Shown here in pieces: positions 46,975 through 55,990 of a stretch of 64,000 nucleotides of DNA (positions within the stretch are counted from its first letter, which is position 1; each line of letters starts with the position of its first letter). The notes under the pieces were generated by a model. It had not been told where the DNA came from. It did no database searches and worked only from the letters and a program-made list of their open reading frames with translations. The DNA comes from Limnospira fusiformis SAG 85.79 (GTDB taxonomy: Bacteria; Cyanobacteriota; Cyanobacteriia; Cyanobacteriales; Microcoleaceae): contig NZ_CP051185.1 of assembly GCF_012516315.1 (NCBI RefSeq), forward strand, positions 4,779,363 to 4,843,362, read 5' to 3'. A program made the position numbers and the translations under genes.

Positions 46975-48273
46975 TTACTTCGAGATAAAATGCACCCAAA
47001 AACTGCCATCAGGGATACACACCCGCCGAATGAGTTGATAGGAGTAGTGTAAATAAGCACCACTTAGATCCGTTCGATATCCACTGGAGAACCACTCCCC
47101 ATAAGGGTCATGGACGATAAACCCATTTTGGTCATAGCCTACCACGACAATAATATGCCCAAAGGAGGTAAAGTATCCGTGGATAACGGCAGGATAACCC
47201 GCAGCTATCCAGTCCTGTACATCCTCAATTACCGCATTTTCGGTAAAATAATCCCTAGCACCATAGTCTCGCACAATGCGGGCTAAATCGTAGGGACTAT
47301 GGCGACTATAGCCCTTATTGATAGCATAGCGATACAGTTCATCCTCAAATTGACGATATCTCGTATCACGGCGGGGAATATTAAAATACTCCAAACACAT
47401 GGCTAGGGAAGTGACATTACAAGCGCCTGTGGGGTTGTAGAAATTATCTAATTGTGATTTGAAGGGGACATTCAGACGATGGCTAGTTGGTAGGGTTCTG
47501 GGGTAGGTTTGGGTTCCTCCCTCGTAAACTTCCGCATGACCACCCCAAATATACAACACAGAATAACCGCCAAAGGACTCATTACGCAAAGCTATCCTTA
47601 AATGCGCCCGGATCGGATCATAAGCCAAAACTGAAAATTCCCGTCCCGCTGAAATGGAAAATTTCTCGGAGTTGTTCAGTTGAGAAGAGGCGATCGGTCT
47701 CACCTTCAAAACTGTATCTCTGATGACTTTTAACATGGGAGTAGTTACCGGGAGGTCAGAAACCTTAGCTTCAATTAATTTTTTGGCAGTATCTGAACCA
47801 ATAAATCCCGGTTCAGAGCATTCCATTAACTGCTGAAAACGATGCAGCGCCGCGGTTGACTTCGGACCAAATATCCCATCTGCTGGCGGGTCTAGCAGCC
47901 CTAAATCAATCAGCCGGATTTGAATTTGACGGCTCAAACCTGCATCAGCATTAATTTCCTTCACATCATATCGGATATCTGTACCCAGGAAGTTCTGTAG
48001 CCTCATATTTCCCTGGCGATTCACACTTTTTGTTTCTATCAGTTTTTTGGCGGTATCTGTGCCGAGAATGCCACTGGGTTCGCTACAGTTCATTAACTCC
48101 TGAAAACTCCGAAAAGCCGCCGTTGAATTGGGGCCGAATATGCCATCAACTGGCGGCGCTAGGAGTCCTAAATCAATCAGTCGAGTTTGAATTTGACGAC
48201 TCAGAGCTTCATTATCATAAATGGCTTTGATATCATATTGAGTATTAGTCCCCACAAAGTCCTGTAGTCTCAT
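46975..48273 (-). CDS. C39-like peptidase with two peptidoglycan-binding repeats
   Basis: A 432-residue protein. Two N-terminal repeats of about 88 residues each begin MRLQDFVGTNTQYD and MRLQNFLGTDIRYD and contain the PG_binding_1 signature LIDLGLLxPPxDGIFGPxSTAA. A linker of about 100 residues follows, then a C39_2-like papain-fold domain with GACNVTSLAMCL (catalytic Cys), GHIIVVVGY (His) and VHDPYGEW (Asp). There is no signal peptide. It is a paralogue of the next gene upstream and converges on the YvcK-like gene, 6 bp away. Confidence 0.85.
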   Translation of the reverse strand: MRLQDFVGTNTQYDIKAIYDNEALSRQIQTRLIDLGLLAPPVDGIFGPNSTAAFRSFQELMNCSEPSGILGTDTAKKLIETKSVNRQGNMRLQNFLGTDIRYDVKEINADAGLSRQIQIRLIDLGLLDPPADGIFGPKSTAALHRFQQLMECSEPGFIGSDTAKKLIEAKVSDLPVTTPMLKVIRDTVLKVRPIASSQLNNSEKFSISAGREFSVLAYDPIRAHLRIALRNESFGGYSVLYIWGGHAEVYEGGTQTYPRTLPTSHRLNVPFKSQLDNFYNPTGACNVTSLAMCLEYFNIPRRDTRYRQFEDELYRYAINKGYSRHSPYDLARIVRDYGARDYFTENAVIEDVQDWIAAGYPAVIHGYFTSFGHIIVVVGYDQNGFIVHDPYGEWFSSGYRTDLSGAYLHYSYQLIRRVCIPDGSFWVHFISK

Positions 48274-48388
48274 GTCTATAGTTATAATTTTGGTGTTTTG
48301 TACAAGTTTTTTGGCTGGCTATGTACTCGACAACTCCACAGGAGTTACGCAATTCCTATGGAGTTGGTAAAGTCGGGTTTAAATTATC

Positions 48389-50209
48389 TCACCTGGAGAT
48401 GAAATGCACCCAAAAATTACCATCAGGAATACATACCCGCCGAATGAGTCGATAGGAGTAGTGTAAGTAAGCACCACTTAGATCGGTTCGATATCCGGTT
48501 GAAAACCACTCCCCATAAGGGTCATGGACGATAAACCCATTTTGGTCATAGCCTACCACGACAATAATATGCCCAAAGGAGGTAAAGTATCCATGGATAA
48601 CGGCAGGATAACCGGCTGCGATCCAGTCCTGTACATCCTCAATCACGGCATTTTCGGTAAAATGATCCCTAGCACCATAGTCTCGGACAATGCGAGCTAA
48701 ATCGTAGGGATTATGGCGACTATAACCCATATCCAGGGCATAGCGATATAGTTCATCCTCAAATTGACGATATCTCAAATTGCGACGCGGAATATTAAAA
48801 TATGCCAAACACATGGCGATGGAAGTGACATTACAAGCGCCTGTGGGGTTGTAGAAATTATCTAATTGTGACTTGAAGGGGACATTCAGACGACGGCTAG
48901 TTGGTAGGGGTCGGGGATGGGTTCTGGTCCCTCCCTCGTAAACTTCCACATGGCCAGCCCAAATATACAAGATGGAATAACCACCAAAGGACTCATTACG
49001 CAAAGCTACCCTTAAATGCGCCCGGATCGGATCATAAGCCAAAACTGAAAATTCCCGTCCGGCTGGAATGGAAAATTTCTCGGAGTTGTTCAGTTGAGAA
49101 GAGGCGATCGGTCTCACCTTGAAAACTGTATTTCTGATGACTTTTAAAATGGGAGTAGTTACGGGGAGGTCAGAAACCTTAGTTTCAATGAGTTTTTTGG
49201 CAGTCTCAGAACCAATAAATCCGGGTTCAGAGCATTCCATTAACTGCTGAAAACGGTGCAGCGCGGCGGTTGACTTGGGACCGAAGATTCCATCGGCGGG
49301 CGGGTCTAGCAGCCCTAAATCAATGAGCCGGATTTGAATTTGACGACTCAAACCTGCATCAGCATTAATCGCCTTCACATCATATCGGAGATTGGTTCCC
49401 AGGAAGTCCTGTAGCCGCATATTTCCCGGACGACTAACAGTTTTGGTTTCTATCAGTTTTTTGGCGGTATCTGTGCCGAGAATGCCACTGGGTTCGCTAC
49501 AGTTCATTAACTCCTGAAAATTCCGAAAAGCCGCCCTTGATAAGGGGCCGAATATGCCATCAGCTGGGGGCGCTAGGAGTCCTAAATCAATCAGCCTAAT
49601 CTGAATTTGACGACTCAGAGCCTCATTATCATAAATGGCTTGGAAGTCATATCGAATATTAGTCCCTACAAAGTCCTGTAGTCTCATATTTTCCCGTCGA
49701 ATAGTGGTGGTTTCTATCAGTTTTTTGGCGGTTTCAGAGCCTAAAATACCAGATTCACTGATGTTCATTAACTCCTGAAAGCGTCTGAATGCGGCGGTTG
49801 ATAAGGGGCCGAATATGCCATCAACTGGCGGTTCTAGGAGTCCTAAATCAATCAGTCGAGTCTGAATTTGACGGCTCAAACCTTCATTATCATAAATGGC
49901 TTGGATTTCATATCGAATATTAGTTCCCAGGAAATCCTCAAGCCTCATGTTCGGGGGCCGCATAGTGGTAGTGTCTAGGAGTTTTTGGGCAGTTTCAGTG
50001 GCCAGAATACCAGATTCACTGATGTTCATTAACTCCTGAAATCGTTTGAATGCGGCGGTTGATAAGGGGCCAAAAATACCATCGGCTGGGGGATCTAGGA
50101 GTCCTAAATCAATCAGACGAGTTTGGATTTGACGACTCAGAGCTTCGTCATCATCAATCTGTTGTATATCATATCGAGTATTGGTTCCTAGGAAATCTTG
50201 TAGTCTCAT
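48389..50209 (-). CDS. C39-like peptidase with four peptidoglycan-binding repeats
   Basis: A 606-residue paralogue of 46975-48273. Four N-terminal repeats start MRLQDFLGTNTRYD, MRLEDFLGTNIRYE, MRLQDFVGTNIRYD and MRLQDFLGTNLRYD, each with DGIFGPxS. The linker and C39-like domain are nearly the same as in the paralogue (GACNVTSIAMCL, GHIIVVVGY, VHDPYGEW). Each repeat opens with its own MRLxxF, so internal starts cannot be excluded. The pair differs mainly by two repeats, which points to tandem gene duplication followed by domain gain or loss. Confidence 0.85.
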   Translation of the reverse strand: MRLQDFLGTNTRYDIQQIDDDEALSRQIQTRLIDLGLLDPPADGIFGPLSTAAFKRFQELMNISESGILATETAQKLLDTTTMRPPNMRLEDFLGTNIRYEIQAIYDNEGLSRQIQTRLIDLGLLEPPVDGIFGPLSTAAFRRFQELMNISESGILGSETAKKLIETTTIRRENMRLQDFVGTNIRYDFQAIYDNEALSRQIQIRLIDLGLLAPPADGIFGPLSRAAFRNFQELMNCSEPSGILGTDTAKKLIETKTVSRPGNMRLQDFLGTNLRYDVKAINADAGLSRQIQIRLIDLGLLDPPADGIFGPKSTAALHRFQQLMECSEPGFIGSETAKKLIETKVSDLPVTTPILKVIRNTVFKVRPIASSQLNNSEKFSIPAGREFSVLAYDPIRAHLRVALRNESFGGYSILYIWAGHVEVYEGGTRTHPRPLPTSRRLNVPFKSQLDNFYNPTGACNVTSIAMCLAYFNIPRRNLRYRQFEDELYRYALDMGYSRHNPYDLARIVRDYGARDHFTENAVIEDVQDWIAAGYPAVIHGYFTSFGHIIVVVGYDQNGFIVHDPYGEWFSTGYRTDLSGAYLHYSYRLIRRVCIPDGNFWVHFISR

Positions 50210-50337
50210 TTTGGGTGCTAGGTCACAAAATCACTGCAATTGTACATGGTTTGTTGACCCCCCCTACAAATAATTCATTATTTGATACAAAATATCAGAG
50301 GGGGTCGAGATTTAGAAGGGGATATCAACTGATACAT

Positions 50338-51534
50338 TTACGCGACATTTTTCCGGTTGTTCCCGGACAATGCAACGATAGCACTATTACCCGTTAAGGT
50401 AACAGAGGCGGTATCCCGCAAAGCTTTTAGAAAGATTCCAAAAGCACCGTTCCAGTCCCTGGGTAGAGTGAACCCACACTCCGGACATCGGAACACTTTT
50501 GAGCCACCTAGCTGGGAATGCACATGACCACAGTGAGTACAGGTTTTGTTGGTGTATTCTTCCGTCACATCTACAACTGTGGTTCTAGTTATTTCCCCTT
50601 GATGTCTCAGGGTTAGTTTGAATCGATAATGCGCCCATGTCAGCATGGCGCGGGCAGTCTTGGATTTGATTAGACGCTTCACCTTGGCAACCATATCGGA
50701 AGTCTCGAAGGTGGGCAGAAAAATTATGCTGTAGTTGTGAGTCAAGTAGTGAGCAATTTGTTTGTGGGCTTCATCAACTAGATTGCGGATTTTGGTTCTC
50801 ATTCGTTGAGCCGCTTGCCTCATCCGTCGCCTTCTTGAACGACAGGGTTCCTTGGCGATTCGGCTGATCAAATCATCCAAATGTTGACATAGCCTAGTAA
50901 TGCGTCCAATATCCTCGGAGCCAAATTCCAGAAATCGTGAACCATCAAACCCGGTCATAAAAGTTCGGACGCCCGGGTCTAATGCAATCACGCCATTCGC
51001 TTCAGTTGGGGTAACGGCAACTGGTTCAGGGAAAATCGCCAACCATCGACCTTTGGTAAACACCAACTGAGTCCCTTGCCCGCAAGTTTTAGGGATGGGT
51101 TCGGAAACCATGAAAGTTAATCCTTTCGTGAGTCTTGGATACCAACTCCCTGAAGAGAAATTAGCATCGTTAAACTTGATGGCTTGAGAACTATCCCGAC
51201 AGCTCCTAAACCTGGCGCCAGGACTGGCTGAAAAGGCGAGATAGGCATCAAAGATAGCATTCTGCCGAATATGGCCGGGTGTTTCTGTGACCCATGCAGG
51301 CAAGTCGCTCTGCATCACTTTATTGCGTAACTTTAACTTGCTTAGTCGTTTACCACTCCGGGATAATGCAATTGCTTGGTTGTAGCAATACCGACAAGCA
51401 GCCAGCCATTTACGCCAGACTTGATTTAGCTCGGGGCTGGGGTAAATCCGGATCTTCTTTGACCTGAGTTTTGTATTTACTCCGTCGGTATAATCTGGAG
51501 CTAAAGCAGTGGAGGAGGGCGAGGATGTCCTCAA
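50338..51534 (-). CDS. tnpB: TnpB, RuvC-like RNA-guided nuclease (IS607 type)
   Basis: 398 residues if started at the TTG at 51534; no ATG or GTG lies suitably near. The frame stays open for another 165 codons upstream, but that part lies across tnpA in another frame and is not TnpB-like. RuvC catalytic residues are present in VIALDPGVRTF, FLPTFETS and LPRDWNGAFG. The zinc finger is complete (CTHC and CPEC). N-terminal KIRIYPSPELNQVWRKW is typical. It looks intact, unlike the tnpB at 16610-17833. Confidence 0.87.
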   Translation of the reverse strand: MRTSSPSSTALAPDYTDGVNTKLRSKKIRIYPSPELNQVWRKWLAACRYCYNQAIALSRSGKRLSKLKLRNKVMQSDLPAWVTETPGHIRQNAIFDAYLAFSASPGARFRSCRDSSQAIKFNDANFSSGSWYPRLTKGLTFMVSEPIPKTCGQGTQLVFTKGRWLAIFPEPVAVTPTEANGVIALDPGVRTFMTGFDGSRFLEFGSEDIGRITRLCQHLDDLISRIAKEPCRSRRRRMRQAAQRMRTKIRNLVDEAHKQIAHYLTHNYSIIFLPTFETSDMVAKVKRLIKSKTARAMLTWAHYRFKLTLRHQGEITRTTVVDVTEEYTNKTCTHCGHVHSQLGGSKVFRCPECGFTLPRDWNGAFGIFLKALRDTASVTLTGNSAIVALSGNNRKNVA

Positions 51535-52015
51535 CCATTTCTGGTTCTGGACTGAGACTTGTCTGGTTGAGAACCATGAGTGAACACCTGTTTTGCTCAC
51601 AGAGCCATCGAAACAAGTCAAATCCCCATATTGCCAATCGGTCTGGGTGGGCAACGACAACCATGCCGACATCTCCTGACAAATGATGTCCCAGTAAGGC
51701 CAGCATTTTCTTTCCCTTGAAGTTGAGCCCGCCTCCGATTTCTGAGACGACTTCTGCTTCGGGGTAGAGGTTGGACAGTGCGGCCACCTGTCGGTTGAGG
51801 TCTGACTGCTGGGCGCGGCTACTAACTCTGGCATAGATAACGACTTTGCGTTTGTCACTGCCTGATTTGGCAGTATATGACTCAACGTTGTATCGTCGTT
51901 GCCCAGCAGGGGTTCTGATGGTCTCGATTGAGCCATTGGAGTCCCATCTGCGGAGTGTTCTTTCATGGACTCCAAGGATTTGGGCGGCTTCCTTGGGTTT
52001 GACATATCTGGCAAT
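51410..52015 (-). CDS. tnpA: IS607 serine recombinase TnpA, no canonical start codon
   Basis: The frame reads IARYVKPKEAAQILGV (MerR-like helix-turn-helix), RTPAGQRRYNVES, then VVIYARVSSRAQQSDLNRQ, with the catalytic Ser of serine recombinases in ARVSS, and ends KSSLA at 51410. The family usually starts just before YVKPKEAA, but here that position is ATT (52013-52015). The frame contains no ATG, GTG or TTG between its upstream stop near 52042 and GTG 51787, which lies beyond the catalytic Ser. Either AUU is used or the start has been lost. Confidence 0.78.
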   Translation of the reverse strand: MARYVKPKEAAQILGVHERTLRRWDSNGSIETIRTPAGQRRYNVESYTAKSGSDKRKVVIYARVSSRAQQSDLNRQVAALSNLYPEAEVVSEIGGGLNFKGKKMLALLGHHLSGDVGMVVVAHPDRLAIWGFDLFRWLCEQNRCSLMVLNQTSLSPEPEMVEDILALLHCFSSRLYRRSKYKTQVKEDPDLPQPRAKSSLA

Positions 52016-52109
52016 AGGTTTATCCTCAACCCTTCTCGCTTATTATACCGTATTGCCCTAAAATATTAACCTAATTTGAGATTAAATCATGCTCCCGGTT
52101 TCAGTTTCG

Positions 52110-53405
52110 TTAGGGGGTATGAGGTTTCAGGATAACTACCCCATAGGCTTGGGGTAATAAATATTGGCGGATGGCTTGTTGTAATTGTTCGGCATTGAGG
52201 GATTGAATTTGGCTGGGATATTCTAAAGCTAGGTTCACATTTCCGACGATCGCCTGATAGTAACCATACAAATTAGCGCGATCGCTTGGTGTTTCACTAC
52301 CAAAAATAAACCGATTGGCTACTTGAGTCCGTACCCTGGTCATTTCGGTGGGGGTGATTAATTCCCTGTGGAGTCGGTTAATATGTTCTGCGATCGCCGC
52401 TTCGGCTTCGGCTAAGTGTTCGACCCGCAACCGAGCGGAAATATAAAATACTCCCTGTAGCCTCTGGGTCATATTGCTGCAACTAATCCCAGACACTAAA
52501 CCCCGCTTTTCTCGTAAATCCTGCACTAGGCGGGAGGTACGACCTTGACCTAAAATTGTAGCCAAAACATCCAAAGCATAGGTTTCTGAGAGTTGATTGA
52601 GTCCGGGAACCCGCCACACCATCATTAATCGAGCTTGCTGTAAGCTATCATCTATGATTTCGTGGCGGACAATTTCACTAAATCCTGACTCTGGGATCAG
52701 ATGATGCAGATCTACTTCTGGGGGAAGTTCAGGAGGTGTCTGTAATGGGATAGACTCGGCTACTGTTCCAATTAAAGTCTCTACAGGTAAATTTCCCACA
52801 ACTGCGATCGTGGTTTTTTGGGGACAGTAATGGCTGCGATGAAAATCTCGCATTTGCTGAGGAGTTAACTGTTCAATAGCGGCTGCTGGTCCTAGTACAG
52901 ACCGACGATAGGGGAGACGCTTAAAGGCTGTTTCCATGGTCCGCTGAAATGAACGACGCGCGGGGTTGTCTTCAGATCGCCGGATTTCTTCTAATACTAC
53001 TAGCCTCTCTCGCTCAAAGGCATCATCGGGAATAATTGGGTTAAATACTACTTCAAGCTGTAGGGGGGCTAGGGTAGCAAAGTCGGCGGGAGCGCTGGTA
53101 ACATAATAGTGGGTGTAGTCCTGGCTGGTGGCTGCATTGGTTAAAGCGCCTCGTTGTTCGATGAGTCTTTCAAATTCCCCAGCTTTGAGGTTGGGAGTCC
53201 CTTTGAACACCATGTGTTCTAAAAAGTGAGCCATCCCGTTGATCGGGTCGGGTTCGACAGCGGATCCAACATCAATCCAAACATTCAAGTTCACGGCTTC
53301 AACGGGTAACTGTTCTGCCACAATGGTGAGACCATTTGATAATTTGTAGATGGTGGGAGCGTTTAGTGAGCGGGTGATATTTGATTCAAGTAGGATAGAA
53401 GTCAT
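52110..53405 (-). CDS. M16 family zinc peptidase
   Basis: A 431-residue protein with the inverted zinc motif HFLEH (GMAHFLEHMVFKGT) and the downstream Glu in VVLEEIRRSED. One M16 N-terminal and one C-terminal domain make the usual ~430-residue bacterial processing-peptidase type. There is no signal peptide. Its role, probably peptide processing or turnover, is inferred from the family only. Confidence 0.92.
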   Translation of the reverse strand: MTSILLESNITRSLNAPTIYKLSNGLTIVAEQLPVEAVNLNVWIDVGSAVEPDPINGMAHFLEHMVFKGTPNLKAGEFERLIEQRGALTNAATSQDYTHYYVTSAPADFATLAPLQLEVVFNPIIPDDAFERERLVVLEEIRRSEDNPARRSFQRTMETAFKRLPYRRSVLGPAAAIEQLTPQQMRDFHRSHYCPQKTTIAVVGNLPVETLIGTVAESIPLQTPPELPPEVDLHHLIPESGFSEIVRHEIIDDSLQQARLMMVWRVPGLNQLSETYALDVLATILGQGRTSRLVQDLREKRGLVSGISCSNMTQRLQGVFYISARLRVEHLAEAEAAIAEHINRLHRELITPTEMTRVRTQVANRFIFGSETPSDRANLYGYYQAIVGNVNLALEYPSQIQSLNAEQLQQAIRQYLLPQAYGVVILKPHTP

Positions 53406-53574
53406 TGGATCTTTAGCCCTGTGGTCTTTTCCCTATCTATCTTAATGGGGTTATAGCAGAGTTACGGGGATTTGGTGATAATTTGGTTGATACTACAGGA
53501 GTTTATGCGATCGCCCGATCGCATACTACCAACCACAGGTCAAACACAACAATTATCGATAATTGCTCCCAACT

Positions 53575-53937
53575 ATGAACATCACCAAACCTCTACACGC
53601 AGCCATTTTAGTCTCGGACTTGGCAAAATCTCAGCAATTTTATAGCCAGATCTTACAGTTAACTGCTGTCGATCGCCCTTTGAATTTCCCAGGAATATGG
53701 TATCAGATTGGTGATTGGCAAATTCATCTAATTGAATCTGAACAAGTAATTGGCGATCGAGTCAATGAAGCCAAATGGGGACGCAACCGACATCTAGCTT
53801 TCGCTGTGGCTGATTTGGCGATCGCCAAAGCACAACTCACCCGCCATAATTACCCGTTTCAAATGAGCGCTTCCGGTCGTTCAGCCCTTTTTGTGGCTGA
53901 CCCTGATGGTAATATTATCGAATTGAGTCAAATATGA
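53575..53937 (+). CDS. VOC (glyoxalase-fold) family protein
   Basis: About 120 residues from the ATG at 53575; a TTG at 53563 would add four. It is a single VOC module with LHAAILVSDLAKSQQFYSQIL, HLAFAVADLAIAKAQL and FVADPDGNIIELSQ. Metal ligands of the fold are recognisable (His, His and Glu). The substrate is unknown. Its stop overlaps the start of the recombinase gene by 4 bp (53934-53937), so the two are co-translated. Confidence 0.87.
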   Translation: MNITKPLHAAILVSDLAKSQQFYSQILQLTAVDRPLNFPGIWYQIGDWQIHLIESEQVIGDRVNEAKWGRNRHLAFAVADLAIAKAQLTRHNYPFQMSASGRSALFVADPDGNIIELSQI

Positions 53938-55226
53938 AAATTCTCGCCTATTCTTATACGGAACCGCTGTTAGAACCGCCGCCAGATCCGACGATTTGGG
54001 GATGGGATATTGATGGGATTTATCAAGATTTTGGCGATCGCCAACAACTAGAGCAAATGCTAGAAGATTGTCAACAACTACCACCCCCCAACTATTTATT
54101 AATCCAACGCTATGAAGAATTGGGTAACTCTGTCCTAGAAGTTAGCGATCGCCTCCGCCAACTCCAACACTTAAACATCCAAGTTATCGCCATTGAATCC
54201 GACCTAAAATCCTCCGATATTTCCCGTGTAGATTTAATCAAATTTATCTCGGAAATTCAACAAAGTTACCACAGCCGTTGTATCCGCCAAGGACACGCGC
54301 GCAACCGTTTAAAAGCCATTCCTCCCCCCGGAAAAGCACCCTATGGCTACCGTAGAGGAAAGGACCGCTACACCATCGATCGCAGCACCGCACCTGTAGT
54401 TAAAGACTTTTTTGAGCATTTTTTACTGTACGGTTCCCTACGCGGCGCAGTTCGGTATTTACACAAGCGATATCATAAAAAAATCTCCGTAACTACCGGG
54501 AAGCGATGGTTAATTAACCCCGTTTATCGAGGGGATTTAGCTTATCAGAATGGCGATATTATTTCTAATACTCATCTTCCGATTATTTCCCGTGAAGAAG
54601 CCGCCCAAATCGACAGGTTATTACGACGCAACCAGCGCCTCCCACCTCGCACAGCCAGCGCCCCCCGTTCTTTAGCTGGTTTAGTAATGTGTAGTGAATG
54701 TGGTTCAGGGATGACCATTAGCCGGGTAACTACACATAACAAAAAGCGAGAATATCTATATTTAAGACCTCTAAAATGTCCGCGTTTAACTAAGTGTAAA
54801 TCCCTTAATTATCATGATATTTTATCGGCTACCATTGACCGAATTTGTACCGACCTACCCCCAGCAGTTGCCCAATTACAGATTCCAGATTTAGACCTAT
54901 TTAAGCAGCAGATTTATGATGAAATAGCCCACAAAAAAGACATCATCAATCAACTGCCAACTCTGCAAAACACAGGAATCTTAGACAGGGAAACTGCCAC
55001 CATTAGGGAATATAAATTGCGCCAAGAAATCGCCCAACTAGAGAATCAATTATCCCAACTTCCCCCAGTGAATTTACAAGCCACGGCTCAAGCGGTTTCT
55101 ATCCGCCAATTTTGGCTAGATTTATCAGAAACGGAGAGGCGATTTTATCTGCGGGAGTTTCTGCAAAAAATCCAAATTATTCGCGATCGCCACCACTGGC
55201 ATTTACAACTAAATTTTATTTTTTAA
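53934..55226 (+). CDS. XisF-like large serine recombinase
   Basis: A 430-residue recombinase of the cyanobacterial XisF group, whose founding member excises the fdxN element in Anabaena heterocysts. The resolvase part is atypical, starting MKILAYSYTEPLLEPPPD; a Ser is present in YSY but the usual YxRxS motif is not. The recombinase domain follows (PPGKAPYGYRRGKDRY, SLRGAVRYLH) and then a zinc-ribbon with CSECGSG and C-PRLTKC. A coiled coil is near the C-terminus. There is no sign of an integrated element beside it. It overlaps the VOC gene by 4 bp. Confidence 0.82.
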   Translation: MKILAYSYTEPLLEPPPDPTIWGWDIDGIYQDFGDRQQLEQMLEDCQQLPPPNYLLIQRYEELGNSVLEVSDRLRQLQHLNIQVIAIESDLKSSDISRVDLIKFISEIQQSYHSRCIRQGHARNRLKAIPPPGKAPYGYRRGKDRYTIDRSTAPVVKDFFEHFLLYGSLRGAVRYLHKRYHKKISVTTGKRWLINPVYRGDLAYQNGDIISNTHLPIISREEAAQIDRLLRRNQRLPPRTASAPRSLAGLVMCSECGSGMTISRVTTHNKKREYLYLRPLKCPRLTKCKSLNYHDILSATIDRICTDLPPAVAQLQIPDLDLFKQQIYDEIAHKKDIINQLPTLQNTGILDRETATIREYKLRQEIAQLENQLSQLPPVNLQATAQAVSIRQFWLDLSETERRFYLREFLQKIQIIRDRHHWHLQLNFIF

Positions 55227-55284
55227 CCCCCCAATGTATCTACTGTAATAGCCGTGGCTGCTGACCGGAACAATGATCGATTTT

Positions 55285-55896
55285 TCAATTGTCAGGAAGT
55301 AGAGGGGAAGTGGGAGAAGTGGGAGAAGTGGGGGAACCCGGAGGCGACAATAAAGGACTCCCTGGCTGCATTTCATTAAGCGGCTGAGAGGGGAGGAAAG
55401 GATTAATAGGAGGTTCCACCCCATTATTAGGTGTCAGTACATCAGGGGCTAATAAACCCTCAGAATCAACCGGAGAGGGCATTTCCTCAGAACTCGGTAA
55501 AGTAGCCAAAGCAACGCGATCGCCTCCCACAGCCCGCATTTTATCTAAAACCTGTACAACATCATTATAACGGGCATCTTTAGGGGCATACAGCACCACC
55601 AAACCACTAGGATTCCACCTTAAAAAACGTTCCAAAGCCCGCTGCATTTGTTGAGAATTAACCCGTTGCTGGTCAATATAAGTATCCCCTCGAATATCCA
55701 CCCCAACCACCAACATTTTTTGCATCTGAGTTTCACCAGTCCCCGCCCGTGGCAAATCCACATTGATCGCCTGTTGTCGGGTAAGCTGTAGGGCTGCCAA
55801 AATAAAAAACGTCAGAATACAAAAAACCACATCAATCAGGGGTAGCAGTTCAATGCGCCCCTCATCAACCTGATAATCTATGTTAACTTTCATCAA
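55285..55896 (-). CDS. ExbD/TolR-family proton-channel subunit
   Basis: A 203-residue protein with a single N-terminal membrane helix containing the conserved Asp (LLPLIDVVFCILTFFIL), followed by a periplasmic domain of the ExbD type. The C-terminal tail of about 65 residues is rich in Pro and Ser and ends in SPTSPTSPTSP-like repeats. It pairs with the ExbB-like gene 94 bp upstream and would use the proton gradient to energise an outer-membrane partner. No TonB gene is seen here. Confidence 0.9.
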   Translation of the reverse strand: MMKVNIDYQVDEGRIELLPLIDVVFCILTFFILAALQLTRQQAINVDLPRAGTGETQMQKMLVVGVDIRGDTYIDQQRVNSQQMQRALERFLRWNPSGLVVLYAPKDARYNDVVQVLDKMRAVGGDRVALATLPSSEEMPSPVDSEGLLAPDVLTPNNGVEPPINPFLPSQPLNEMQPGSPLLSPPGSPTSPTSPTSPLLPDN

Positions 55897-55990
55897 TCTG
55901 CCTCCGTGGATAGTCCCACCAAAAAGGGTGTTTGTTAGTATCTTGGTATCAATGACAAAGGTTTAATTTGCTCTGGTCGTGTTGTTGATA

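Larger units (their letters stand above)
50220..52080 (-). mobile_element. IS607-type element (serine recombinase plus TnpB)
   Basis: A serine recombinase (tnpA, 51410-52015) followed in the same direction by tnpB (50338-51534), overlapping by about 125 bp, the IS607 arrangement. Ends are estimated, since IS607 elements have no inverted repeats and no target duplication. The 3' flank of tnpB, about 50220-50337, should contain the element's right end and the guide (omega) RNA. Confidence 0.8.

Noticed and set aside
51535-52029. A TnpB fusion with a 165-residue N-terminal extension
   Set aside because: The extra region lies across the serine recombinase in another frame and has low-complexity, non-domain sequence. 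The overlap explains the open frame.
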